DNA from: Heterodera schachtii
Taxonomy: Eukaryota; Nematoda; Chromadorea; Rhabditida; Heteroderidae
Direction: 5' to 3'
NCBI GenBank assembly: GCA_023374025.1
Contig: SIJG01000047.1
Coordinates: 748,743-812,742, forward strand
Length of the DNA stretch: 64,000 nt
Both the position numbers and the translations under genes were made by a program. Each line of letters starts with the position of its first letter. Positions within the stretch are counted from its first letter, which is position 1. Shown here in pieces: positions 10,586 through 20,884 of this stretch. The notes under the pieces are model-generated. The model was not told where the DNA came from, ran no database searches, and saw only the letters and a list, made by a program, of their open reading frames with translations.

Positions 10586-10586
10586 C

Positions 10587-10850
10587 TCCTTTTTTCCACT
10601 TACATTCGTAATTGCCGGAGTGGAAATTTTAGTGGAGCAAGACAAATTGGAAATGAAATACATTTTCAATTTGTTTGAAAGATTGATAAAACGCCGACAG
10701 CTCAAAAATTCTATTTTTTGGAGCAGAAGACGAAACGAAGGAAATCCACAAAGATGGAAAGAATTTGTCGCTTCTTTTGATGTACGCCTTGATGAATTCA
10801 AAAATTGGATAGTCTTTTTCTGTGATAATATTGTTTTTTATAATTGATAA
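10587..10850 (+). pseudogene. Family B exon, copy 3 (outside the palindrome)
   Basis: A third paralogue begins right after the palindrome. PLTFVIAGVEILVEQDKLEM, KYIFNLFERLIKRRQLKN is followed, after a frame change, by AEDETKEIHKDGKNLSLLLM and YALMNSKIG with a stop near 10845. The match to the other B exons is clear across about 85 residues. One indel near 10720 separates the halves. It lies outside the inverted duplication, so the tandem array is older than the palindrome or independent of it. Confidence 0.45.
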
Positions 10851-10884
10851 AATATTTATTTTAAAAAGCAAGATTAGAAAATGT

Positions 10885-11890
10885 AAAGATAACTATATTT
10901 ATTTTGGTATGAAAATAAGACATTAAGAAATTAAAAAACAAAATTATTTTATAAAACATAATGATTAGAAATAACAAAAACTATTTTTATAAAAATTTTG
11001 AAAATTACAGGGATCATGTTATTAATTCAATTAATTCAGTATCTTTTTATTTGTTTTTTATCAAGCGACTTGATTAAGTAACTGATTTCCAGAAAATGAT
11101 TAAAATAATCAAATCTGAAAGACTTTGCTGCCAAAGAAAGGTTGACAAAAAATGTTACAATTCGACTTCTCTCGCCGAGAGGGACCAAATATTATATTAT
11201 GAAAATCAAAGGTGCAATTTACTCTAAGATTACCAATTCGAAATGGTTTTTCATTGTTTTTACCGCCTTTTTGGGTTTTTTTCTTTTTTCATAACTTTCT
11301 ATTAAATTCGGTAACAAATCGCATAAAGTTTAAAAAAACTGTGTAGCCAAAATTCTAAACTGGCACCGCCTTTCGGCACCATTTTTGTTAGCAATTGCTT
11401 TTGTTTAGTAATATGCAAATGCCTTTATTTCATCTTTATTTTTATTATTTCGTAAAAATTTTAAAAATTTGAAATAAAATAAATTTTATTTTATTTAAAT
11501 ATTCATTCATCCATTTTAGAGGTAATTTTTTGCTGGATTTTTTAATCAATTTTTAAAAATTTTTAATTTTTGACCAAAATTTTGGATTAGCGAAAATAGA
11601 GAAAAGTCATCCCTGTAAGTTGTTCAATTAATGGAAATCTTTTTTGATCGAACTGTTATGCTGTTTATCTAGGCTTTTTTAAATGCGGGCCTTTCCCATA
11701 AAATGAAAAAATTTTCAAAAATTAGAGACTGAGAATACTGATAAAAAACATTATTAAAAATACTAATGGAAACACATGTCTTCATATTTAATTAAAATGT
11801 GTTAAATTTTAATGATTCAAGCTTAAGTCCAGAAAAAATTTCCGAATAATTAATTTAATTATTTAATAATATTAATTGATAATTGAAATT
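10885..11890. repeat. Dispersed AT-rich repeat, long copy
   Basis: Two segments of this stretch, about 10885-10990 and about 11690-11880, recur in the same order and strand at 43697-43970, where the roughly 700 bp between them are absent ('tttattttggtat.aaaataagacatta' and 'aattagagact..cagaatact'). No open frame is present. The rest of 11890-13010 is AT-rich, and I see nothing else in it. Confidence 0.6.
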
Positions 11891-13016
11891 TACTAGCCAA
11901 AATTGAATATTCTTTGAAAATCACAAAAAAGTTTTCAAAATTTATATTTCATCAAAGTAAAAATTAAAATTTCTAAGGGATCAGCAATATTCGGTCTAAA
12001 CTTTAGATCTTACGAGATAAAGCCCGAGGGACAGAATGACCTGTTGGTTTCACCCAAGCTAAAAATCTTGAAACCGGAAAAATTTCGAAACCAGGATTCA
12101 CTCCTGAAATCCTTAATTCCATGACCGGATAGATTCCCTAGGTTCGAATTATTAAATATTTTTTTTTTGCAAAATTTTTGTGATTTTTTTGTAACAAGAT
12201 TAAAAATCGAATAGTTAAAAATTTTGGTTAGTAATATTATCGCCACTTCAACGTTTATTCATAACTAGGCACTAAAAATCGCGAAAAAGGCATGAAATAG
12301 GCATTTAAAAATTTTTTATTAACGATTTTAGGGAGTAAAACACGCGTAGAAGCTTGAAGCTTCAAACCAAGCGGAAAATGTATGGGGGTCAGTGCCAAAA
12401 TGTTGAACAAAGTTCTGGGAAAGAAAAATTAAAATAAAATGAATTCATTCCCTTCTTTGCTCAGGCTCAATTCGTTCTATTTTGTTTCCGTATCCGTTAC
12501 TTTTTAAAAATTTTGGTGCAAAACTTATGTAACACCCTAAGTTATGGTAAATAGTTATGATGTCATCGGAAATATGTTTAATTTATTCATTTTATAACGA
12601 TTTGGCATATTTTGTCATAACAAATAATGATGCTTAATAACAAAAAAGTTTAACCAAAAAAAATCAATTATAATGTAAAAAAAAGTTAATATATTTTCAT
12701 TATTAAATAAAATAAACATATCACAAAATGATAGACTTGGAGATGTATATGTTTCAAAATATATATGAGAGGGAAGAGAAAATAAAATTGGTTGGAAATT
12801 AGGCGAGAATGCTAAGTATGACGACAGAAAAAATGCAAATGACTTTATTAATTAATAGTCGTGTAAAATATTGTTGTAGACGGTTATTTCTGCAATATTC
12901 ACTGATAAAAAAAAACAAAAATTAAAAAAAAAAATTGAAACGATAATAACAAAAACGAAATATAAAATCCTTTTTAAAGTTTTCGGAAAAATAACAAAAA
13001 TTTGTTCATCGCATTG

Positions 13017-13283
13017 TCAGCTCAGCCAACTCGGCGACAAAATGACATAATAAGCGAAAAGGGGCGACTTAAAAACGGGGGACAGTGCGTAGGGGGAGAG
13101 GAAAAGACCGCCCAGCAATTTGGGAGAGAACATTTGCGGGCTTAGCACGAACGGGGAGAGCACAGTGGGCGACATCATTGTCGGGTCGAGAATGGCCGGG
13201 GTCAGCACCAACGGGGACAGAATGGTCGGATGTAAGAAATGGGGGGCCATTATTAGCGGGGTTAAGATGGCCGGACTCAAAAT
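13017..13283 (-). CDS. MLT-10-like 'LSP'-repeat protein, C-terminal exon
   Basis: Read on minus after a TTTCTCAG acceptor, the exon encodes about 88 residues built of a repeating xLSPxx unit (ILSPAILTPLIMAP, VLSPFVLSPQMFSP) and ending VILSPSWLS-stop. Serial LSP/LTP/MAP units ending in SPSWLS are the hallmark of the nematode moulting-cycle family (MLT-10 type, Pfam Moulting_cycle), which acts in cuticle replacement in the hypodermis. Upstream exon remnants with the same repeat lie at 13395-13505, 13545-13605, 13640-13720 and 13790-13815. Only this last exon is clean. The gene as a whole is probably degraded. Confidence 0.7.
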   Translation of the reverse strand: MLSPAILTPLIMAPHFLHPTILSPLVLTPAILDPTMMSPTVLSPFVLSPQMFSPKLLGGLFLSPYALSPVFKSPLFAYYVILSPSWLS

Positions 13284-13830
13284 CTGAGAAAGCAAAATGA
13301 AATATGTGGATTTTCAAATTTAAAACTTACCAAACTGTTCAAAAACCCTAAAAATTTAATTTAATTTTTTTTTTCATTTAAATTTTTATTTTACCTGGCG
13401 ACAAAATAAATGGCGCCATAATTATTGGAGTCAAAATAATGGATGAGAAGATGAGCGGAGACAAAACCACGGGAGTCATTATACGAGGCGATAAAATCCA
13501 AAATATGATTTGGTCCAATTAAACAAAATTAAAGAGTTAATTAATGCGAACCGAAGGAGAGAAAAGGCGAGGCGACAAAATTGCAGGCCAAAAGTTTTGA
13601 AAAGGATAAATAAAAAGCAATTAGACAATTAAGCCAAAACGGAACCCCATAATGCTCGGGGACAAAATGCTCGGAGAGAAGACAAGCGGAGAAAGAACAA
13701 GCGGATTGCCAATTCTATTGGATAAAATTATATTTATATTATTATTCTTTACTCATTATTTTGCCAACCTTGGCTTTTTGATGCCCGGTCTAAACACAAT
13801 CGGGGAAAGCTGAAAATACAAGTAAAGGAA
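13284..13830 (-). pseudogene. MLT-10-like gene, upstream exon remnants
   Basis: In minus order: LSPIVFRPGIKK near 13800; PLVLSPLVFSPSILSPSI (13640-13720), which runs into a stop; FWPAILSPRLFSPSVRI (13545-13605), also followed by a stop; and ILSPRIMTPVVLSPLIF to PFILSPG ending at a CAG|GTAAAA donor (13395). Recognisable acceptors between them are missing, so the pieces cannot be joined cleanly. The long N-terminal domain of the family was not found in 13830-16000. Confidence 0.6.
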
Positions 13831-14208
13831 TGGACGATTGATTTTGCTAACTTTGGGCTAGCAAAAAGTACAGGTCCTTCTTCAGAATTTTGTCACAAAA
13901 AATTTAAAAAATTTATATTAAAAACCACAGATTTTGACTAACTCCACTTCGTATTTTTTTTTTCAAAAATACCGATATCATCAGAATTCGGTTTTTAATA
14001 GAGTTGCACGGGACCGGGTCGGGAATTCCCGGGTTTTTAGGTCCCGCTCCCGGTTTTTGAAATCCCAGTTCGCTTTTTAATAAAATATATTTGAAACTAT
14101 TTCAAGGAATAATAAATCTTCGAATCAAAATCATTCATCTTTTAGCCCCGAATTCCTTGCCATATTAAACAGACCACGTCATTTTGTCGGAGATCAAATG
14201 AGCTCATC

Positions 14209-14466
14209 TCAGACAGTTGACGAATGTCGGTTTCTATCATCTGCAACAAAGCAAATGATTGTTGTCAATTCAATTATCTTCATGAATTCCATCCATTCGT
14301 TTTGGCCCAATAATTTTTGCTTGTTTGGCCCACTTTGCTGACGGAAGTGCCGTTCTTCACAATTGTCAATAAGCGCCGCAATGTTTCCGAGTCGTTGAAG
14401 GGCGAGCTGTGAAATAAAAATAGGGGCGTCTTTGTCCTTTTTCATCACACCATCGGCTTTTACCAT
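14209..14466 (-). CDS. Unrecognised open frame upstream of the MLT-10-like gene
   Basis: An 85-codon minus frame, polar and not low-complexity: KKDKDAPIFISQLALQRLGN, AALIDNCEERHFRQQ, LLGQNEWMEFMKII. A possible internal acceptor (TTTATTTCACAG) precedes LALQRLGN. Its composition suggests real coding sequence. It could be an N-terminal exon of the MLT-10-like gene, with which it shares strand and order, but I cannot match it to a motif. Confidence 0.35.
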   Translation of the reverse strand: MVKADGVMKKDKDAPIFISQLALQRLGNIAALIDNCEERHFRQQSGPNKQKLLGQNEWMEFMKIIELTTIICFVADDRNRHSSTV

Positions 14467-14762
14467 TGAGGAGAATTAAACAATAAAATATTTTATCCGA
14501 AGAGATTATTATTCGCAGCCAATTCTATGGATAACGGAGATCCTGCTAAAAGTGACACTACAGTACCCGTTTTACATTAAAATGACAATTCCCCCCCCCC
14601 CCCACCCCGGTAATTAAAATTTTATCGTTTTGTCTCTTTATTAATAGATTACGAATATTTCTTGAGCAGTTTTCGAGTTTGTATTCGAAAGCCTTGTTAT
14701 TTTCAAAAAGAAAAGTTATAATATATCATATCTAGTTTTGTGTGTAGAACATAAAAGGTAAC

Positions 14763-14833
14763 TCGCCCGGTGGGACTCGAACCCACGACTCCAGCAATCC
14801 GTGCCGTGATTTAACCAACTGAGTTACGGGCGC
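14763..14833 (-). tRNA. tRNA-like gene, probably a pseudogene or SINE head
   Basis: On minus it has a box A-like TAACTCAGTTGG, a box B-like GGTTCGAGTCC, a perfect five-pair T stem (GTGGG/CCCAC) and a six- to seven-pair acceptor (GCGCCCG/CGGGCGA, mismatch at the first pair). The D stem is poor, and I cannot place a seven-base anticodon loop with the invariant T33, so the anticodon is unassigned. It is best read as a decayed tRNA or tRNA-derived repeat. Confidence 0.55.
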
Positions 14834-15059
14834 TCCTGTTATAAGCTCTCCCAGGTCCTTTATCCCACTTTCCCCACACTCCTTTCCTTCTGGCATCACA
14901 ATTATGCATTGAAAATTGAACATCTACGCATTTGATGTTAAAGTATATTTATAAAGCCAGACGACGAATTTATTCGACCGAAGTAGAATTTTTCCAATTC
15001 GATTAAAAAAGATAAATAAATCGAAATAAATTATAGATTTTAATTTTTCAATGAAAAAT

Positions 15060-15670
15060 TGAAAAATTTGAATTTTTGTTCGCATTCGGTTCCGGTGTTC
15101 GGAGTTACTCAAAATAGATGTCAAATTCGTGATCATCGAACTAGAAAACCATTGCAAACATGTTTTCATGACTTTTTTAAAAACAAAACAAAAAAATTCG
15201 GTTCTGGTTGGTTTTATGCGTCCCATGAATGAATATCCTCAGTTTCTTAAGCCATACCTTTTTCTTACTTGACCAATACCTCTATTCTCGGTATCAAACG
15301 AAAGATAAAAGTCTCGCGATTTTATAAAAACAAGAAAAGAGCAAATACTGGCATTAAAAAAGAAATTAGAATGAGAAAACACAAAATTCAACTTTTTCGA
15401 GAATAATTTTTTGTCAATTGCCTTAAGACAAAAGCTTCTATAGACCTTAAGCTTTCGTTTGATACCAAGAACCGGCCCCAGACGGAACTGACCCGCTTCG
15501 TTACATTGGAAGTTGAATTTAAAATAGGGGCCGAACTTTCGAAGAATTTTCAAAAATATTTTTTATTTTGCCTTTTTCACTTAAAATTTCATTGAACTCA
15601 CTGGAAACAGGTTATGGTTAAAAATAAACGTCAGATTCGCTGATCATTATCAAAAATTAGCCTAGAAGAA
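15060..15670. repeat. Nested foldback repeats
   Basis: An inner inverted pair, 'cggtatcaaacgaaag' at 15281 and 'ctttcgtttgatacca' at 15452, lies between two partial copies of the 'gattcgtgatca' module (about 15120 and 15640). This suggests one foldback element inside another. Minus-strand frames crossing it are by-products. Confidence 0.5.
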
Positions 15671-15944
15671 TTTCAGGGGGTGACAAAACTTGTAGTTGGA
15701 CATTTGCGGACCATCCGGGATTTTTTTTTCATATTTATGTACATATTTTGACCAATTTTTGTACATATTTTTGACATCCCTAATAATAGATAATGCTCGA
15801 GAATATCCCGAATAATTCGGCACATCCGTCCAATTCTTTTGAGCCGCGATTCCCTCCTCATCCGCTGTTAGTGTTCGTTCTGATGCCTGAAAATTTGTTG
15901 TTTTTTTTGATCAAAAAACATCCTCCCATTTTACCCATCGGCGT

Positions 15945-16170
15945 TTTCCCGCTGCTCAGCCGCCACGGCACGGAAAATGTCAATCATTTCGGCAAGTCCG
16001 CTTTCTTCAGCCAAGTCGCGCGCCCGTTTGCCTGTAAATGGGAGAAAATGCTTTTCACCAAATTAAATTGCATTTCATTTAGGCCATTGTCTCAAACGGA
16101 TAAAAGCAATGAAAAAATGTTCTCGAGCCCCGCGGGGCAAGCAGTGATCAGCGGAATGAATGAATGAATT
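15945..16170 (-). pseudogene. Ankyrin-repeat remnant
   Basis: On minus, HSFIPLITACPAGLENIFSL followed by LLSV reads as the helical core of an ankyrin repeat. After a TTTACAG acceptor at about 16035, GKRARDLAEESGLAEMIDIF then RAVAAEQRENADG-stop reads as a terminal ankyrin repeat. Between them the reading frame stops, and the expected donor reads CCTAAATG where GGTAAATG would fit, so splicing is probably lost. A related fragment lies on plus at about 41285-41400 next to F-box-like genes. Confidence 0.5.
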
Positions 16171-16393
16171 ATTTCAGAAATGATCGATCCTTTTTTGAAT
16201 TCTTAATTGGAATACCTATATTATTTTTCATTTGTTAAATCAAAAATTTGGATGTTATTGCAATTAACAAGAGCGCGGATATTTGAAAATTCTGGTTAAG
16301 TAAGGATAAGAGAATCTAGACCCGGACCGGTTTTCGAGATTAAAAATTTCATGATCCGTTTCACACAATTAAAACGAAGGAGAGCCTTCAGGT
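16138..16393 (+). repeat. Direct repeat, copy 1 (about 256 bp)
   Basis: It matches 20507-20762 from 'caagcagtgatcagcgg' to 'gagagccttcaggtgg' with few differences. It is noncoding. Its left edge coincides with the end of the ankyrin remnant, so the second copy carries that junction without the ankyrin part. Confidence 0.85.
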
Positions 16394-17406
16394 GGCGGTG
16401 GAATTTCAAAGAGACTTTAACCGCCCAAATTAAAATTCCTTTTTCTTTCATTTCTCTTTTATCCTTCTTTCTCTTTTTTCTTTGTCAGCGTCTTGCTCAA
16501 ATAAAAATGGTAATAAAAAAAAAATTCAAAAATGTTTCTGTTCTTTTCCATTTTGTGGGTCATCGTTTTGCCGTGAATTATTTTATGCCCCCGCCCCCCT
16601 CATTAATATTAATTGTTATTAGTGACCTTTCAGCGACAGCATAAGGTTTATTTTTAAAATGGGGGTCTTCTTATCCTGCTAGGCACGCCGGAAATTTTTT
16701 TTTGAAATTTTAATACATTTTATTAAGATTGATTAATTAGAATTTTTTGAAAAATTGCCAATTTTTTCTTGGAAAAATTTTTAATTTCGGGGAGGGGGGT
16801 GAATTCCCCGCCCCCTGGCTACGAGCCTGCGCTTCCAATGGATGAATATTGTGAGCTGTATGTACCACCACCCGAAAAATCGAGAGATGAACCGATAAAT
16901 AAAGAGTACAGAGAAAAATACATCTCTCATATTGGCGTGCCATTTCTTCATCTCTCTCTGTTAATAGAGAAAAACTGATTTTACTTTTCTTTATATTTAT
17001 TTATTTTTTTTTTAAAACACCTGTTGATTTTCGTAATATATAATTAATAATTAATTAACCAATTAAAGTATGGCCAGCCAACACCGCCGATGATATTGGC
17101 CAACAAAATGGAAATGTGCGGGAAAAAGTTTCAGCATTTTGGCTCAAAATTGTGTTGCTTGTTTTTTGGTGCTTGTGTTCTCAATTGGCTTGCTTTGTTT
17201 GGTTGGTTTTCAATTTTATTTATTTAATTGAAAATTATTTTCAAATTTTTATTTAATTTCTTTATTATTAATAAATTTTAGCTTTATTTTTGTATTTTTT
17301 CATCTATACCTTATTTAGCTATTTTTCAGATTTTTAACTTAAATTTCGGGAAATTAAATAATTTTAGAAATTTTCTCGATTTTGAAAATTTATTTACATT
17401 TTATTG

Positions 17407-20030
17407 CCGGGAAATTGAGGTACAGTATGTGTTTTGTTGGTACAGTATAATAATTTTGATTTGGTTTTATTGCAAAAATGAGTATCTTTTCACATAAAAT
17501 AAACCCCATTAATAACTACAGTGTGTAACAGGGATGGATGGCATTGAGGCATGGGAATTCCGACGTACAAAATTTTTTTGTAAATCGGAATTTTTACCTC
17601 AAAAATGTCAGGAAGTGGTAAAACAACTCAGAAAAATTTGGCCATATTTTGCAATAAATTTTTATTTTCTTAAGACACAATGTTTCTTTTTAAAGAAAAA
17701 AATTATTTTTTTTTTGCAAAATTATAAGAATTTTCCGCTTTAAAATTTATAAAACTAATTGTAAGCAAATTTTTTTGTAATAATTTGAAACCAACAATTT
17801 TACAGGTGATTATCAGCGAGATGAAAAGCGTAATGCCTTTTGTAATTGGATTGGTCGTCGCCGCTTGTCTTCTCTTCATTCTTTTAAAAGTTAATTGTGG
17901 AAAAGAGAAAAGAGGAGAAATGGAAGAGAATAAGGAAGAGAAAGGAAGAGAAGAAATGGAAGAGAATAAGGAAGGGAAGAGGAGAAGAATTAGCGGAGGA
18001 AAATAATGGAGAAGAAGAGGGAGGAGGAGGAATGGAAGATAATAAGGAAGAGAAAGGAAGAGAAGAATTGGTGGAAGAGAATGAGGAGGAAGGTGAGGGA
18101 AGAGGAGAAATGGAAGAGAATGAGGAAGATGAGGGAAGAGAAGAATTGGTGGAGGACAAAGAGGAAGAGGAGGGAAGAGAAGGAATTTGCCAGCAAATGG
18201 AGAAGAATGTAAGGTAAAAGAGTTTAATACCTAGGATTACGCCACTTTTCTAGTTTTGACAAACCTCAAAAGTGCAAAAGACTTCTTTTTTAAATGCCTT
18301 ATTATTGAATTAGAGCCCCCCGCCCCTTGATTTCGAATCCCTCCCCCTGAATTGTAAATTCCAAAATAAAAAAATTAGAAAATCTCACGGAGTTTGTAAG
18401 AATCCTATAGATTATTATTTTTAAAAACGGCGCAATTTTTAAACATTTCTCCCCTGAAAAACGGAAGACATTTTTTTCACTTTCCTAAAGGGATAACTCC
18501 CTAAATAATTACCAAAAGACTCATTAATCAATCTTAAGAATCCTGATTCCATAGACTATTAGGGTGCTTTTGGAGAGTCGCTGATCACGATTTTTTTTTT
18601 TACAAGTTTTAATCAGTTTTAAAATAAAATGAAATCCGAAAAGAGTTCGGTTTTGACTTTTTTATTTAAATCCGGGCTCGGAGATTTGAAAGCGATCAAA
18701 ATTAATATCAGGCGATCCCGGAAACTACTTAAATAAATTTTGATTAACATTAAAATTTTCGTAATTTACTTAAACTAAAAGCATCGGGGTCTGTAAAAGT
18801 GCCATTTTTTTCAAACCATATTTAGTTAAGGAATATTTTATCTGGGAGGGGTTTTAGGTTTACAAGCCATGATTTAAAAAACATTTTCACTGAAAGTGCA
18901 ACAAATAAATTAAAACCAATCGAGGTTAAAGTCCATTTAAAAATGTTGCCGGCAAAAAGCTATCTACTTTACAAATCTTTTATGTTTATGAAAATCCATT
19001 TTTTAAAAATGAAAATTTTTCCACCAAACCCTAAAAAAAATATTTTTCCACCAAACCCTAAAAAAATAAAATTTTTATTTTTTTTAAAATTATTATTAGA
19101 ACAAGAAGAAGCAGACTTTCTGTTGCGCACAATGTCGAAAAGCTTTTGTCTCGGCTTTCAATTTGAAAGAGCACATGCGCACTCACTCGGGGGAACGTCC
19201 CTATAAGGTAAAAATGCAACAAAAAAAGTGATTTGAATATTTATTTATTTAGTGCGATTTACTAATAAAATTTTACGATAATATTTTTTATTAAAATTTA
19301 TTTTTCAATTTATTTAATTTTTTGAATTTATTACAGTGCGATGTTTGTGGACAGCGATTTGCGTTTGCATCAGGTCTAAGGCAGCACCGCCATATCCACA
19401 CGGGGGAGAAAAATTATTTGGTAAATTACAAAAAACTTAATTTTATATTATTGTATTTTTAAAATTTATTATTAATTTAATTTTTTAACTTTTATTACAA
19501 TGGACCGGATTAAATGGATTCCATTTTTTCACACTTTTTCGACCTAAAAAGCGTGAAATCGTATTTTTTTTTGCTTGGTTTGATCCTTTTTATTTCCATA
19601 TTTTGATCCATATTTCGACATTTTCACAAAAAAAAAGGCGAAAAATACTCTATTAAAGTGGAAAACTTTGGAAAATACGTCCCTAAAATCGAATAAATTT
19701 TGGAAAAAATAAATAAATTGTGCAAAAAATTTTTAATTTGCAAAATTCGCCTAAAATGGTTTGTCCATAATAATCAGATACTTATTTATTACAGTGCGAT
19801 GGTTGTGGAAGGAATGAGATTTGCGCAGGCATCAACTTTATGGCACCATCGCCATGTCCACACGGAGACGAAGGCGTATGTGGTGAGAAAAAAAAAATTA
19901 AAATAAAAATTTTGGATTTTGGATTTTATTCCATTTAATTTTAAAACAGTGCGATGTTTGTGGCCGTACATTTAAGGCCGCACGGAATTTGGCCAGACAC
20001 AGAAAAAGGTGCAAGAATTTGGTCAATTAG
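17407..20030 (+). pseudogene. Membrane-anchored zinc-finger gene, copy A (broken)
   Basis: This is a paralogue of 24419-26977 with the same exon order: 17407-17419 (CREIE remnant, ATG lost), 17806-about 18210 (hydrophobic segment then acidic repeats), 19100-19207 (finger 1, CAQC), 19337-19420 (finger 2, CDVC), 19795-19882 (finger 3) and 19950-20030 (finger 4 and stop). Lesions: there is no start codon in the first exon; a frame change near 17965 occurs inside the E-rich repeat (the acidic frame continues to 18217); and a 4-nt insertion in finger 3 (88 nt against 84) destroys its second half. The acidic tract is much longer than in copy B. The duplication extends downstream to about 20305. I call it a pseudogene. 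Confidence 0.75.
17531..17575 (+). mobile_element. hAT-type MITE fragment
   Basis: CAGGGATGG followed by an 'attccgac' box matches the left half of the 60-bp element at 38366-38425. The position 'gtgtaa|CAGGGATGG' is shared with 63258, and copy B of the zinc-finger gene has 'gtgtaataggtag' there, so this is an insertion or its scar specific to copy A. Confidence 0.45.
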
Positions 20031-20506
20031 GGTGTGATTATGAAAATTTGTTTGAGATATTTTAAAAGAAATGGATTACATATTTTTTCTCACTCTTTGG
20101 TCCTTTGTTTGTTTGTCTATTCTCTTTCATCTTTATGCTATTTTTAATTTTTCGATTTCTCTGTCTCTCTCTTATCATTGTATTTTCTCTCCTCCCTCAT
20201 ATTTTTCTGCCCAATTATTGTAAATTTTATACAGCAAAATTAAAAAAACGAACAAAAAGCACATTTTTGGGTAAAATAATGCCGATGCCTCCCCCTCCCC
20301 TTTAGGAATAATTCTTTTTTTTGTTTTAAAATTCGTGGAAACATGCTTATCAAACGGGTTTTCAGGGTCGCTGATCATATGATCTGACATTCAAAAATTC
20401 TAAACCAAAAATTGAAGTGAAATTCAAAAAATGTTTTCGATTTATTGCTTAAAAAATTTTCAATGATTTTCATCCGAAACTTCTTACATGTCAATTTGCA
20501 TTTGGC

Positions 20507-20762
20507 CAAGCAGTGATCAGCGGAATGAATGAATGAATTATTTCAGAAATGATCGATCCTTTTTTGAATTCTTAATTGGAATACCTATATTATTTTTCAT
20601 TTGTTAAATCAAAAATTTGGATGTTATTGCAGTTAACAAGAGCCCGGAGTTTTGAAAATTCCGGATAAGTTAGGATAAGAGAACTTTGACCCGGACCGGT
20701 TTTCGGGATTAAAAACTTCATGATCCGTTTCACACAATAAAACGAAGGAGAGCCTTCAGGTG
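20507..20762 (+). repeat. Direct repeat, copy 2
   Basis: It is the second copy of the 16138-16393 repeat. It follows the end of the zinc-finger copy A duplication by about 200 bp, after a partial 'gggtcgctgatcat' foldback module at 20366. Confidence 0.85.
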
Positions 20763-20884
20763 GTGATGTTTTTTTGGCACATACAATGTTTTTAGGACAT
20801 AAATATCCGGGCCCTGCTGTTGATCAATGAATCACCCCCTCCCCCGCCTAAATCTCCATCGTTGAATCGATTCGTCAATGCCTT

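Larger units (their letters stand above)
8263..10586. repeat. Large palindrome (arms of about 1.16 kb)
   Basis: Bases 8263-9420 are the reverse complement of 9428-10586, with the centre near 9424 and almost no spacer. Matches run through coding-like exons, introns and AT-rich spacers, from 'ggttaattg.aaagatac' outside to 'tttgtc.tattcaga' inside. The arms have diverged by scattered substitutions and small indels. The left arm has more damage to the shared reading frames. This is an inverted duplication of gene-containing DNA, not a classic short transposon. Confidence 0.9.

Noticed and set aside
14763..14833. Functional tRNA with assigned anticodon
   Set aside because: The D stem and anticodon loop do not fit the standard fold, so no amino acid was assigned.
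17884..18217. Ser/Phe-rich minus frames and Lys/Arg-rich plus frames over the GA-rich tract
   Set aside because: These arise from the repetitive acidic (Glu-rich) coding tract of the zinc-finger copy A read in wrong frames.
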